This document shows positions 7,282 to 15,078 of a stretch of DNA of 64,000 nucleotides, piece after piece. The stretch's first letter is position 1. Every line of letters starts with the position of its first letter. The position numbers and the translations under genes are program-made. The notes beneath the pieces were generated by a model, which was not told the origin of the DNA, ran no database searches, and saw nothing but the letters and a program-made list of their open reading frames with translations. The DNA comes from Aquibacillus koreensis (GTDB taxonomy: Bacteria > Bacillota > Bacilli > Bacillales > Amphibacillaceae): NCBI RefSeq assembly GCF_025154055.1, contig NZ_JAOALK010000041.1:1-64000 (forward strand), read 5' to 3'.

Positions 7282-7845
7282 ATGGTGAATCCAATATTAT
7301 TAGATATTCCATTACAATTGGAGGCAGAGAGGTTATTATTACGAGCACCAAAGCAATTTGGAGACGGTAGTATTGTTAATGAAGCAATAAATAAATCTTT
7401 TAATGAACTAAAGACTTGGTTACCATTTGCTCAAACAATTCCCACCGTTGAAGAAACAGAAGTGAATTTGAGAGAAGCATATATTAATTTCTTGAAAAGA
7501 GATAGTTTTCGTTTCCTTATTTTCCATAAAGGCACTAAAGATTTTATAGGAGTAACAAGTTTTGAAGGTTTGGACTGGGATATTCCCAAATGTCATATTG
7601 GTTATTGGATTAACACAGAATTTAGCGGTAAGGGATATATGTTAGAGGCGGTAAAAGCGTTATGTGAACTTGGTTTAAATCATATAAAATTTAAGAGAAT
7701 TGAGATAAGATGTGAATCTACAAATTTAAAGAGTCGTTCTATTCCTGAAAAATTAGGGTTTGAATTAGAAGGGATTTTAAAGAATGAGGACTTTTCAGCA
7801 GATGGTAGTAAACTAACTGATACTTGTATTTATGCTAAAGTTTAA
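7282..7845 (+). CDS. GNAT acetyltransferase, RimJ/RimL type
   Basis: 187 aa. An acetyl-CoA-dependent N-acetyltransferase of the Acetyltransf_3 class. It opens with the typical LEAERLLLRAPKQFGDGS and has the acetyl-CoA loop at GKGYMLEAV (residues about 117-125) and the later IRCESTNLKSRSIPEKLGFELEG, which also typifies RimJ/L-like proteins. The substrate could be a ribosomal protein, an antibiotic or a small amine; sequence cannot decide. Cassette-borne single gene behind AAAGGGGG. Confidence 0.9.
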   Translation: MVNPILLDIPLQLEAERLLLRAPKQFGDGSIVNEAINKSFNELKTWLPFAQTIPTVEETEVNLREAYINFLKRDSFRFLIFHKGTKDFIGVTSFEGLDWDIPKCHIGYWINTEFSGKGYMLEAVKALCELGLNHIKFKRIEIRCESTNLKSRSIPEKLGFELEGILKNEDFSADGSKLTDTCIYAKV

Positions 7846-7855
7846 TCAAAGTATA

Positions 7856-8016
7856 TTGTGAAGATATACACTTAAAGTAAAGGGAGCTTTAACACAACAA
7901 GAGGAACGTCAGGTTTAAGGTGACGTTCTTTTCTTTTTGGAAAATAAAAGGAAAAGACGGAATGTTGTGATAAAATTTAATTATATTCAATGGTTCTTCA
8001 ATTAACGTGGCAGTAA
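7856..8016 (+). repeat. Cassette repeat, long class
   Basis: Core 1 AGTAAAGGGAGC at 7876-7887, preceded by GTGAAGATATACAC. Perfect 8-bp stem GAACGTCA (7904-7911) against TGACGTTC (7921-7928), followed by a T-rich run. Extended -10 TGATAAAAT at 7968-7976. Core 2 ATTAACGTGGCAG at 8001-8013. Confidence 0.78.
7968..7976 (+). promoter_or_regulatory. Extended -10 promoter inside cassette repeat
   Basis: TGATAAAAT, at the position equivalent to 2672-2680 in the earlier long-class repeat. It should drive the lipoprotein at 8088. Confidence 0.4.
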
Positions 8017-8087
8017 TGTGAAATAAGGTCCTGAGAAGGTGAAACTTAAATCTGATTTATCCGTAGTTTATAAGGAGGAGGCATAAA

Positions 8088-8621
8088 ATGAAAAAACTGA
8101 TTTGTTTGTCCACTTTATTTATTGTTTTTTTATTATCTGGGTGTAATTCTGATAGTCCAGGGAATTACAGTTTTTCTTTAACAGAAGAAAAGAAAGATAT
8201 TGAAGTAACACTAAAGCGTGTTGAAGAACATACAAATAGCCATTATGCTCTTACGACTTTTCACTACTTAATAACCAACAATTCAGAAGAAGAAATCAAA
8301 GTTAATATTAAACATGGTGAACAAGATTCTGACAGTTCAACTAAATCAAGCTATTTAAAAGATGGTAAAGGAAGTTTCCATAATATAATGAGTTCAGGCG
8401 GTACACTGGTTGATGGAGAAGGGGATGACACACACTCCGATGGTGTTGTTAGTTCTATTAGGATACCAGCAAAAACAGGAAAAATGGAGGTTCACATAGG
8501 TTATCAAGTAATTGATGTTGACAGTTTCGAAACACAAGTTATAGTTACTTTACCGAGTGGTGAGGCTGTACCATTTGTTTTCAACGGTAAACTTAATGAA
8601 CAAAATCTGATAGAAGAGTAA
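8088..8621 (+). CDS. Lipoprotein, unknown function
   Basis: 177 aa. Signal peptide with lipobox LSGC (Cys19), then a secreted domain rich in beta strands (HYALTTFHYLITNNSEEEIKVNIK), like small immunoglobulin-like lipoproteins in Bacillaceae. Strong ribosome site AAGGAGGAGG before ATG 8088. Preceded by a promoter-bearing repeat. Confidence 0.8.
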   Translation: MKKLICLSTLFIVFLLSGCNSDSPGNYSFSLTEEKKDIEVTLKRVEEHTNSHYALTTFHYLITNNSEEEIKVNIKHGEQDSDSSTKSSYLKDGKGSFHNIMSSGGTLVDGEGDDTHSDGVVSSIRIPAKTGKMEVHIGYQVIDVDSFETQVIVTLPSGEAVPFVFNGKLNEQNLIEE

Positions 8622-8631
8622 TGTTACGTTA

Positions 8632-8708
8632 CATTGTTTAACTAACGGGTGCAAATGTTGAATAAGGAGTTGTCGATGCGGCAGCTCCTATTGTGCTAAA
8701 GTGGCAGT
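8632..8708 (+). repeat. Cassette repeat, short class
   Basis: Core 1 AACTAACGGGTGCA at 8640-8653 with arms TTGTTTAAC and GTTGAATAAG. Stem-loop 8666-8688, the same sequence as at 2090-2112. Core 2 TGTGCTAAAGTGGCAG at 8692-8707. Confidence 0.82.
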
Positions 8709-8746
8709 TATGTGGAAAATCTTTTGGTAAGTTAGAGGGGGCAAAC

Positions 8747-8965
8747 ATGATAAATCGAATTTTAGAAAAAATAATTTATTTTGGGTTCACAATATTTATC
8801 TTCGTGGTTTTATGGAAAATCATGGGTGAATTTTGGGAAGCTTTTGTACCATGGAATTACAAAACTGACCTATTAGGAATCTTTATAGTAGCACCACTAC
8901 TAATATTGGTTTCGTTTATTTTATCTAACTTGTCCTTTAAAGTCATAAAGGGTAATAAAAAGTAA
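8747..8965 (+). CDS. Small two-helix membrane protein
   Basis: 72 aa from ATG 8747 (site GAGGGGG upstream); a longer frame from 8693 would begin inside the repeat. Two hydrophobic helices (IIYFGFTIFIFVVLWKI and LLGIFIVAPLLILVSFIL) and a lysine-rich tail. No recognised family. Confidence 0.68.
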   Translation: MINRILEKIIYFGFTIFIFVVLWKIMGEFWEAFVPWNYKTDLLGIFIVAPLLILVSFILSNLSFKVIKGNKK

Positions 8966-8970
8966 AAGTC

Positions 8971-9048
8971 CTTATTGCATTAACGGGTGCAATAGCTTAA
9001 CAAGGAACTGTCGAGTTTTGCGGCTCCTATTACGTTTTAGAGGCAGGA
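8971..9048 (+). repeat. Cassette repeat, short class, diverged
   Basis: Core 1 ATTAACGGGTGC lies between complementary TATTGCA (8973-8979) and TGCAATA (8988-8994). Stem GGAACTGTCG against TGCGGCTCC at 9004-9027. Core 2 decayed to TTTTAGAGGCAGG (9034-9046). Confidence 0.72.
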
Positions 9049-9106
9049 GAATTGAATAAGATATTTTGCATTTTTCGTGAACCACAACAGAGAGGCGGTA
9101 GGCAAA

Positions 9107-9700
9107 GTGCAATCAAATAAAAAATTCAAGAAACGCTATTTAATAACATTTAGCCTATTGTTATTACTATTATTAGGTATGTATTTTGGTCCTTCAGTGC
9201 TTGGAGGATACGCTTTAACTGAGCATTCTGCAATTCGTTTTACGTTCCCCAACCAAGACGGTGAAGTAGTATCTGAAAAAGAAATAGAAGATAGAAATAT
9301 AGTTGTTTGGGATACAGGTAAGGTCAATTATGTAAAGCTAATTGAAAGCCCATTAGGTATTTTTAAGCGGGTCACCAATGTAAGTTCAATTAGCGGAGAA
9401 ACAATTGATGAAAAAATGAAAGTTACTTGGTCTGGAGCCGAAATAGAAGATGAATTTTATGATGTAATATTTGCAGCAGAGTTATTAGATAAGGAAATTG
9501 AAAAGGTGATTGTTAGTAATGAACAAGATGATAAAAAAAATACACCATTAAGTATTGTCGAAGAGCAATCTACTGTTTTTATTGAAATGGATATAAAAGA
9601 TGGATTTGCAGTTCATTACAGTAAGTTACCAAATGGAGATGTAGGTAGTTTCAGTTTTCGAGGGATAGATAGCGATGGAAAAATTATATCCTTTGATTAA
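9107..9700 (+). CDS. Membrane-anchored protein of unknown function
   Basis: 197 aa from GTG 9107 (site GAGGCGG at 9090); GTG 9077 would add ten residues and cannot be excluded. One N-terminal helix (YLITFSLLLLLLLGMYFG), then an extracellular domain with charged beta-type segments. No family recognised. Confidence 0.68.
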   Translation: MQSNKKFKKRYLITFSLLLLLLLGMYFGPSVLGGYALTEHSAIRFTFPNQDGEVVSEKEIEDRNIVVWDTGKVNYVKLIESPLGIFKRVTNVSSISGETIDEKMKVTWSGAEIEDEFYDVIFAAELLDKEIEKVIVSNEQDDKKNTPLSIVEEQSTVFIEMDIKDGFAVHYSKLPNGDVGSFSFRGIDSDGKIISFD

Positions 9701-9721
9701 AGACCGATTATTTTAAGTAGT

Positions 9722-9812
9722 TGTGAAATACTACACTTAAACAAACGGGGAGCGATAGTGGAACAAGGCGTTATTGATGTCCCAGCGCCTAATCCTTATT
9801 GAACTGGCAGGA
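9722..9812 (+). repeat. Cassette repeat, variant stem
   Basis: GTGAAATACTACACTTAAA precedes core 1 (ACAAACGGGGAGCG, 9741-9754). Stem AGGCGTT against AGCGCCT (9765-9790). Core 2 decayed to TTGAACTGGCAGG (9799-9811). Confidence 0.65.
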
Positions 9813-9870
9813 TAGGAAATAAGAAGCAATGGGATATTCATACTGTACAAAAACAAAGGAGCAGTTTAAT

Positions 9871-10038
9871 TTGAAACTTAAAATTAAGGGTTTACTAATT
9901 GCGGTTCTTGTAGGAATAGTAGCAGTAATAATTTTTGCTATAATTAAATCTAATTTCTTTGTTGAAGCAATACTTGTTTTTTTTATTGGGGGTTTGGGAG
10001 CAACAATAGGGAATTATTATAGCAATAGTAAAAATTAA
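9871..10038 (+). CDS. Small two-helix membrane protein
   Basis: 55 aa from TTG 9871, which sits behind AAAGGAG; an upstream in-frame ATG at 9829 lacks a site. Two helices (LLIAVLVGIVAVIIFAII and AILVFFIGGLGATIG) and a short polar tail. Unknown function. Confidence 0.62.
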   Translation: MKLKIKGLLIAVLVGIVAVIIFAIIKSNFFVEAILVFFIGGLGATIGNYYSNSKN

Positions 10039-10050
10039 ATGTCGGAAATT

Positions 10051-10160
10051 ACCTTTACAAAGGGTGTAGTCCGTCAAAGTATGGACTGCAATTTATAACG
10101 GGTGCAAATATTGAATAAGGAGTTGTCGATGCGGCAACTCCTATTGTGCTAAAGGGGCAG
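10051..10160 (+). repeat. Cassette repeat, short class, with a partial copy before it
   Basis: A partial unit at 10051-10092 (ACAAAGGGTGTAG and stem AGTCC against TGGACT) is followed by a full one: core 1 ATAACGGGTGCA 10095-10106, stem-loop 10119-10141 with nearly perfect arms (GGAGTTGTCG against CGGCAACTCC), core 2 TGTGCTAAAGGGGCAG 10145-10160. The doubled site suggests that a cassette was lost here. Confidence 0.78.
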
Positions 10161-10220
10161 TAATCTACAATAAGGACATTGGATTTTTATGGTATGCAAA
10201 TGTAATAAGGGGGAGTAAAT

Positions 10221-10676
10221 ATGTATCAATATTTCAACGGCTTAGTTATAAGAGAAGGTACTGAGGGGATTCCTGCTGAATATGTGGAAGGTTTGTTTGA
10301 AGATGCAGGATGGGTAAGGAATACTCCATCTTGGCAGAAAGAGAAGTTCTCACTAATATTCAGAAACTCAACTTGGGCATTTACTGTTTGGGATAATAAC
10401 AAAATGATTGGTATGGTTAGGGTTATTTCCGACCGAATTATGGTTGCTAATATAATGGATTTAGTTGTTTTATCAGAATATCGTGGGAAAGGTATAGGTA
10501 AGAAACTCGTGGAACTCTGTGTTCAAAAAATTCCCCACGGAGATTGGTTTGCACATACATCAGTTAATAATTTCAGTTTCTATGAGAAGTGTGGTTTTGA
10601 AGTAAAAGACCTAACCAAAAATGGAACTTGTGCTTATTACGGGTATATAAAAGCACGGAAAGATGGGCATAGGTAA
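10221..10676 (+). CDS. GNAT acetyltransferase
   Basis: 151 aa. Acetyltransf_1 fold: strand-strand-helix with MIGMVRVISD, then IMDLVVLSEYRGKGIGKKLVELCVQKI, in which the acetyl-CoA pyrophosphate loop R-G-K-G-I-G-K is intact. The end (NNFSFYEKCGFEV) gives the usual fold closure. Substrate unknown; cytosolic. Good site GGGGGAG before ATG 10221. Cassette-borne. Confidence 0.9.
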   Translation: MYQYFNGLVIREGTEGIPAEYVEGLFEDAGWVRNTPSWQKEKFSLIFRNSTWAFTVWDNNKMIGMVRVISDRIMVANIMDLVVLSEYRGKGIGKKLVELCVQKIPHGDWFAHTSVNNFSFYEKCGFEVKDLTKNGTCAYYGYIKARKDGHR

Positions 10677-10683
10677 AAGTTAG

Positions 10684-10790
10684 TTATTAAGGAAGCTAAA
10701 GGGTGGCTTTAATGTAACAAGAGGAACGATAGATAGAAGACGTTCCTCTATTGAAATTATAATCTATTATTGGAATATTGCGATAAATTT
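10684..10790 (+). repeat. Cassette repeat, long class, second core lost
   Basis: Core 1 GCTAAAGGGTGGC at 10695-10707. Perfect 8-bp stem GAGGAACG (10721-10728) against CGTTCCTC (10741-10748). An AT-rich block (TATTGGAATATTGCGATAAA) resembles the promoter block of other long repeats but with a degraded -10. Core 2 is not recognisable. Confidence 0.65.
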
Positions 10791-10838
10791 GATTGTGGAA
10801 TTATATGTAGTTAATAAAAACTTTAAGGGGATGTGTAA

Positions 10839-11039
10839 ATGGGTAGCTTAGTCTTTGTATTTCCAATCGCTTCAATTTTGGTTGGTCTATATTTCATTAC
10901 ATTAGGGTTTTGGGAATTAAGAGAAGGTGTAAATAGAAAACAATACATAAAATATATGTTCACAGGGTTATTTTTACTAATTATTCTAACTCCAATGATA
11001 TGGCTTTTTGGAAGTAGCTTTTTTCTAAGAATGAGTTGA
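10839..11039 (+). CDS. Small two-helix membrane protein
   Basis: 66 aa from ATG 10839 behind AAGGGG. Helices FVFPIASILVGLYFITLGFW and YMFTGLFLLIILTPMIWLFG flank a charged loop (REGVNRKQYIK). Unknown function. Confidence 0.68.
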   Translation: MGSLVFVFPIASILVGLYFITLGFWELREGVNRKQYIKYMFTGLFLLIILTPMIWLFGSSFFLRMS

Positions 11040-11040
11040 T

Positions 11041-11122
11041 TTGTGAGGAAGTACACTTAAAGTAACGAGAGCGAGTGTTCAATAAGAGCATTCGCTTTTT
11101 GACTAACGGGCAGGTTAATGAA
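11041..11122 (+). repeat. Cassette repeat, variant stem
   Basis: GTGAGGAAGTACACTTAAA precedes core 1 (GTAACGAGAGCG, 11062-11073). Stem GCGAGTG against CATTCGC (11071-11095). Core 2 is a dyad: TTGACTAAC (11099-11107), GGGCAG, GTTAATGAA (11114-11122). Confidence 0.75.
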
Positions 11123-11171
11123 AGAAGAGAATTAAATAATTTGCAAAAGAAAACAAGAGAGAAGGGATTAA

Positions 11172-11885
11172 ATGATTTTGCATACTGAAGTTTTGGGAGA
11201 TGGAGAACCAATTGTATTTCTTCATACTGGTTTACAAACTGGTTTAACTGATTTTGAAATTCAGAGAGATTACTTTAAAGATAAATATAAAGTTATTCTG
11301 CCTGATTTGCGTGGTCACGGAGAGTCAGTAACAGATGACCTGTCCAACTTCTTTGAAGATTCAGCAGAAGATATAGCAGATACTCTTAACAATTTAGATG
11401 TGGATTCTGCCCATATTGTAGGATGTTCATTAGGGGCTTTGGTGGGTTTGTCTTTCGCAAAAAGATTTACTAAAAAAACTAAGAGTCTGACTATCTCAGG
11501 TGTTATGTGCGAAAAACCAAATAATTGGTTAGAACTACACAAGCAGGATATGGAACGTCAAGAGCAGTTAATGAAGAATGATGAAATTATTGGTTACTTT
11601 AGTAATTTACATAAGTCAGATTGGAAGCAATCCCTTGAGATCGCAAAGGATGAAAATTGGTATCCATTTGAAATCACAAAAGATTTGGAAGGTATTACCT
11701 CTCCTGTTCTATTTATGGTGGGGGAGGGCAATAAACCTGAAACCAAAGGTGCATTATTATACCCTTCAATAAAAGATGATGTTCACGTTTCTATCATTCC
11801 TTTCGCATCACACTTAGTGCATTCTGAACAACCAGATGTATATACAAAAATATTAGAAAAGTTTATTAACAGGGTTAATAATTAA
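11172..11885 (+). CDS. Alpha/beta hydrolase
   Basis: 237 aa. A cytosolic serine hydrolase fold: oxyanion-side HTG near residue 18, PDLRGHGES at about 44-52, and nucleophile elbow GCSLGAL (Ser about 86). An acid probably lies in the VLFMVGEGNKPE strand-loop region, and the catalytic His is in FASHLVHSEQPDV. Related enzymes include esterases and carbon-carbon hydrolases; the substrate is not evident. Start ATG 11172 behind AGAGAAGGG. Cassette-borne. Confidence 0.9.
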   Translation: MILHTEVLGDGEPIVFLHTGLQTGLTDFEIQRDYFKDKYKVILPDLRGHGESVTDDLSNFFEDSAEDIADTLNNLDVDSAHIVGCSLGALVGLSFAKRFTKKTKSLTISGVMCEKPNNWLELHKQDMERQEQLMKNDEIIGYFSNLHKSDWKQSLEIAKDENWYPFEITKDLEGITSPVLFMVGEGNKPETKGALLYPSIKDDVHVSIIPFASHLVHSEQPDVYTKILEKFINRVNN

Positions 11886-11912
11886 ACTTTTTGTTGAACT
11901 AAAGGGTTACTT
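11886..11912 (+). repeat. Single-core cassette junction
   Basis: One core (TTGTTGAACTAAAGGG, 11891-11906) with no stem-loop. The duplicated 223-bp cassette block starts a few bases later, at 11910. Confidence 0.6.
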
Positions 11913-12132
11913 ATCTTTAATAAGGGAGGTTGAATAATGCCTAATCATAATGAAGATCCAGATAAACCTTTTAATGACGCAATGGAACATCAACATAAAG
12001 TCGAGGGATTTCCAACAAATAAAGGGGGGCAATTACCTCTACCTATTAGGTTAATCGGTTATTTTATGTTTGGCGGAATTATTCTGATGATACTATTAGG
12101 CTTGTTCGGAAATTTTATCTTCAATTAAAGGG
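11910..12132 (+). repeat. Duplicated cassette, copy 1
   Basis: These 223 bp recur at 24351-24573 with two substitutions only (one in the ribosome site, one synonymous His codon). Outside the block the two loci are unrelated. The right edge in both is exactly AATTAAAGGG; the left edge is within three bases of the preceding GGG. The block therefore moved as a unit bounded by the core. Confidence 0.93.
11937..12128 (+). CDS. 63-aa single-helix membrane protein (duplicated cassette)
   Basis: 63 aa, acidic/histidine-rich N-terminus (NEDPDKPFNDAMEHQHKVEG), then one C-terminal membrane helix (IGYFMFGGIILMILLGLFG). The protein is identical to that at 24378-24569. No family recognised. Strong site GGGAGG before ATG. 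Conservation of two copies without amino-acid change suggests recent duplication. Confidence 0.8.
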   Translation: MPNHNEDPDKPFNDAMEHQHKVEGFPTNKGGQLPLPIRLIGYFMFGGIILMILLGLFGNFIFN

Positions 12133-12160
12133 ATGCTAATTTTAAACAAAGAATTACGAA
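12129..12160 (+). repeat. Single-core cassette junction
   Basis: Core ATTAAAGGGATGC at 12124-12136 overlaps the stop of the previous gene. TTTTAAACAAAG follows, without a stem-loop. Confidence 0.55.
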
Positions 12161-12196
12161 CTGGTGCTCAAAACAATAAATATTAGGTGGTGCTAT

Positions 12197-12611
12197 ATGA
12201 AGAAGAAATTTATCTTAGTTTTAGTTTCAATTTTGATAGTTATGTTGTTGGGGATAAGATGGGTTAACTTAGCTAACTTATCAGAGTCAAGCAATATTGC
12301 TATGAACTTTTTAAAAGATGAAGGTTTATTTTCTCTACCATAAAGGTGAATATGGACCGTATTCTTTAACTAAGGATGACATAGATGATAAACCTTATAG
12401 TGACTACTTATCAGTACAAAGTATAAATGCAGAATCTTATACGGATAAAGAACTGCATCACGAATTTTTCTATGTAAACAACCATCCATTAAGTAATGTA
12501 TTTGGATTAGGTAGTATATTTGTCACAGTTATTATGAATGATGAAAAAGTTGTAGGTGCATTCTCTGTTAAAAATGGTATGACATACTCTCTGCTTGAAG
12601 AAGAGGAATAG
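12197..12611 (+). pseudogene. Frameshifted membrane-anchored protein
   Basis: ATG 12197 (site TAGGTGG) opens a frame with an N-terminal anchor (FILVLVSILIVMLLGI) that stops at 12343 after 48 codons. The continuing polar domain (LYHKGEYGPYSLTKDDI ... SLLEEEE) is in another frame and ends at 12611. Joining the two near 12315-12330 gives one protein of about 135 aa. Either the gene is broken or the base call is wrong in the A/T-rich stretch. An independent start at ATG 12318 has no good ribosome site. Confidence 0.6.
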
Positions 12612-12616
12612 TAGAT

Positions 12617-12713
12617 TGTGAATCAATTTACTTAAACAAACGGGAGCGAATGTTGAAGAAGGAGTTTTAGTTTTTATGACTACTCCTATCGTTTTTTGAA
12701 ATAAGGGTCAGGA
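12617..12713 (+). repeat. Cassette repeat, diverged
   Basis: GTGAATCAATTTACTTAAA precedes core 1 (ACAAACGGGAGCG, 12636-12648). Stem GGAGTTTTAG against GACTACTCC (12661-12687). Core 2 decayed to GAAATAAGGGTCAGG (12698-12712). Confidence 0.68.
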
Positions 12714-12734
12714 TTGTTTTAAAAGGGGGACTAT

Positions 12735-13388
12735 ATGTATATTTTTCTGGTTTTCTTAGCGATAGCTTTTATTGGAATAATGCTATATTTAACGATTACA
12801 AAAAGGAATCCGTGGAAATTCATTGTAATAATTTTGGTAATAATCATAGGTGCTTTATTACTAATCGGCTTTCGTTTTACTGCTTCAAGTGCTTTACCTA
12901 ATGGTACTAAACCAATAGAAAGTATAGAAACAATTTACGGGAAAGCAATATTATATGAAGATGTAAATAACCATACATTTGGCTTGGCGGAAATACATCG
13001 AAGTATTGGGTTTCTATATCATTACTCAGGCGGCGCTTCTGAATACATACTTGAAGGGAATGAGCCATTCCAAGCTGTTGGTTTTGGAAGTGATGAACAA
13101 GATGGTTTTATGGTTGGAATTAAAACTGGTAACCCAAATATAAAGTATATTGTGGTCGGTAACCATCTGGAAGACCTAACGACATCAGATCCTTATAATT
13201 TCAATATGGAAACAGTTGAGGAATATCCTAATAGCTACCATGTCAAAGATATAGTTGATAATCATGCCTTCTTTGTACTTAATGAGTATTCCGAGGAAAC
13301 ATGGACAATAAGAGCGCTTGATAAAGATGGTAATCTAATTGCAGATAAATTATTTGGAACAGGTGAAGCAAGATATGTTGAGTGGTAA
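12735..13388 (+). CDS. Membrane protein with extracellular domain, unknown
   Basis: 217 aa. Two N-terminal helices (IFLVFLAIAFIGIMLYL and FIVIILVIIIGALLLIGF) and then an extracellular beta-rich domain of about 160 aa. No family recognised. ATG 12735 behind AAGGGGG. Stands alone in its cassette. Confidence 0.75.
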   Translation: MYIFLVFLAIAFIGIMLYLTITKRNPWKFIVIILVIIIGALLLIGFRFTASSALPNGTKPIESIETIYGKAILYEDVNNHTFGLAEIHRSIGFLYHYSGGASEYILEGNEPFQAVGFGSDEQDGFMVGIKTGNPNIKYIVVGNHLEDLTTSDPYNFNMETVEEYPNSYHVKDIVDNHAFFVLNEYSEETWTIRALDKDGNLIADKLFGTGEARYVEW

Positions 13389-13509
13389 ACATCTAAATTT
13401 CTCTAATGTGTAGTCAAATTTAAAGCGACAATAATCAAAATTAAGAACTTCCAATTATATGAGGAATCTATTATTCTGCTAATATCAACATTAATTATTA
13501 ATATAGCCT
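13389..13509 (+). other. Non-coding stretch, possible cassette remnant
   Basis: About 120 bp of AT-rich sequence with stops in all + frames and no core. It may be the eroded remains of a cassette. Confidence 0.3.
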
Positions 13510-13542
13510 TTATTAAAATAAAGGGTGCGATTATTCAAGAAT
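13510..13542 (+). repeat. Single-core cassette junction
   Basis: Core AAAATAAAGGGTGCG at 13515-13529, followed by ATTATTCAAGAAT; no stem-loop before the next ribosome site. Confidence 0.58.
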
Positions 13543-13562
13543 ATATGGGGGAGAGAACTAAA

Positions 13563-13949
13563 ATGAAAAATTTTATTTGGATTTTTACAATCATAGGAAT
13601 GTCAGTAATGCTTTTAGGGTGTTCAGCAAATGAGGTTATTAAGGTAGGTAATCCTTTCAATGATGAAGGTACTGAAGGAGTAAATTTTAATAATGAAATC
13701 ACAGATGAAAAAGCAATAACTGAATTAAAAACAATTATTGATAATTCAAAAGAGATTGATAAACCGAATATAGAAAATGAGGCAGAAGTATTCTTTCAAC
13801 TCGATAGACCTGATGAAAGTGTTTCGGAAATTCGACGTTATATATGGTTTCAAGATGATGGTAGTGCAGTTTTATTCGATGGAGGTTCAAGTTACTCTAC
13901 CTTAACGAAGGAACAAACTACCAAGTTGAAAAGTATATTAGAACTTTAG
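13563..13949 (+). CDS. Lipoprotein, unknown function
   Basis: 128 aa from ATG 13563 (site GGGGGAG at 13548; ATG 13545 overlaps that site). Signal peptide with lipobox LLGC (Cys about 20). The acidic secreted domain ends in a short LTKEQTTKLKSILEL helix. No family recognised. Confidence 0.76.
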   Translation: MKNFIWIFTIIGMSVMLLGCSANEVIKVGNPFNDEGTEGVNFNNEITDEKAITELKTIIDNSKEIDKPNIENEAEVFFQLDRPDESVSEIRRYIWFQDDGSAVLFDGGSSYSTLTKEQTTKLKSILEL

Positions 13950-14032
13950 TTATATCTTTTTAAAGTAAAGGGAGCAAATCTTGAAGAAGGTTATGTCACA
14001 GCAACTGGAATGTTTTGAAGAAGGCAGATTAC
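13950..14032 (+). repeat. Cassette repeat, diverged
   Basis: Core 1 AAGTAAAGGGAGC at 13963-13975 and core 2 TTTTGAAGAAGGCAG at 14013-14027. The segment between has no clear stem. Homology to the second GNAT cassette begins at core 2. Confidence 0.6.
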
Positions 14033-14094
14033 TTAAATAAGGGAAATCATAAAAGTATTGTCATCTACAATAAATTTAGTGAAGGATGGTTGTA

Positions 14095-14973
14095 TTGAAA
14101 ACTGTATTTAAAATGTTTAATCGTTCTTATTACGAAACAGTTTGTGATTTTTTGATTGAATTATCAAAAGATGACCGTAAACATATAAATTGGAATTGGG
14201 CAAGATGGGAATGGATGTTTTTTCATCCTGAATTTGAAAATAGTTTGGTTGGTAAAATTGGTTTATGGTTTGATAGTGATGAGTTGGTAGGTATGACAAC
14301 TTACGACCATTATTATGGAGAGGCTTTTTTTGCTGTTAAGAAAGGCTACGAAGAACTTGAAAAAGAAATATTGGAATATGCGATTAATAACTTTAGTAAC
14401 GAAAATGGACTTGGCATTGCAGTTAATGACTCTGATAATCACACCATAGATTTGTTGCATAGTTATGGATTCAGAAAGGATACCAATTCTGAAAACATAC
14501 TCGAGAAGCCGCTGGAGTTTAATAACTTCGATTATACTCTACCAAAAGGTATCAAAATAAAAAGTATAAATATAAAAGAGGACTTGTATAAGCGTCACAA
14601 AGTATTGTGGGAGGGATTTGAAAACGATGGAGATGTGCCTTCTGATGAACAAACTATCATCCAACAAAAAAGGATGCTTAGCGCACCTCATTTAAACCCA
14701 AACTTACATACAGTTGCAAAAAATGAAGATGGAGAGTATGTTGCCTATTGTGGATGTTGGTATAGTCCAAACACTGATTATGCTTATGTAGAACCTGTTT
14801 GTACAATTCCTCAATATCGTGGAGAGAAAATTGGTAAAGCATTACTTTTAGAATCTTTGAGAAGATGTTATTCCGAAGGTGCTAAAAAAGCTTACGTTAT
14901 CTCCGATGCACCTTTTTATAAGTCCATAGGATTTGAGCAGCATTCTCATTATAAATTTTATTGGCACGACTAA
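14095..14973 (+). CDS. GNAT acetyltransferase, two-domain (intact copy)
   Basis: 292 aa from TTG 14095, at the correct distance from GAAGGA (14081-14086); ATG 14086 overlaps that site. The C-terminal half is a GNAT domain: AYVEPVCTIPQYRGEKIGKALLLESLRRCYSEGAKKAYVI, with the acetyl-CoA loop R-G-E-K-I-G-K and FYKSIGFEQ. The N-terminal half looks like a second, degenerate GNAT domain. Loop position 3 is E where the paralogue at 25392 has K. Substrate unknown. The same cassette, diverged and inactivated, lies at 25392-26270. Confidence 0.85.
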   Translation: MKTVFKMFNRSYYETVCDFLIELSKDDRKHINWNWARWEWMFFHPEFENSLVGKIGLWFDSDELVGMTTYDHYYGEAFFAVKKGYEELEKEILEYAINNFSNENGLGIAVNDSDNHTIDLLHSYGFRKDTNSENILEKPLEFNNFDYTLPKGIKIKSINIKEDLYKRHKVLWEGFENDGDVPSDEQTIIQQKRMLSAPHLNPNLHTVAKNEDGEYVAYCGCWYSPNTDYAYVEPVCTIPQYRGEKIGKALLLESLRRCYSEGAKKAYVISDAPFYKSIGFEQHSHYKFYWHD

Positions 14974-15006
14974 CTATGGAACATAATTTTCGATTTTTAT
15001 GTAATA

Positions 15007-15056
15007 GTGAAGAAATTCACTTAAACTAAAGGGGGCTGTACTAAAGGTAGTTACAA
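15007..15056 (+). repeat. Single-core cassette junction
   Basis: GTGAAGAAATTCACTTAAA (15007-15025) precedes core ACTAAAGGGGGC (15025-15036). ACTAAAGGTAGTTACAA follows, perhaps a second, decayed core. No stem-loop. Confidence 0.55.
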
Positions 15057-15078
15057 TCATGTAAAGAGGTGAGAATTA

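Noticed and set aside
9895-10077. Minus-strand ORFs opposite array genes
   Set aside because: They lack ribosome sites and mirror membrane helices of the + strand genes; treated as shadows.
12318-12611. Independent gene starting at ATG 12318
   Set aside because: No good ribosome site, and it continues the domain of the frame opened at 12197, so a frameshift is the better reading.
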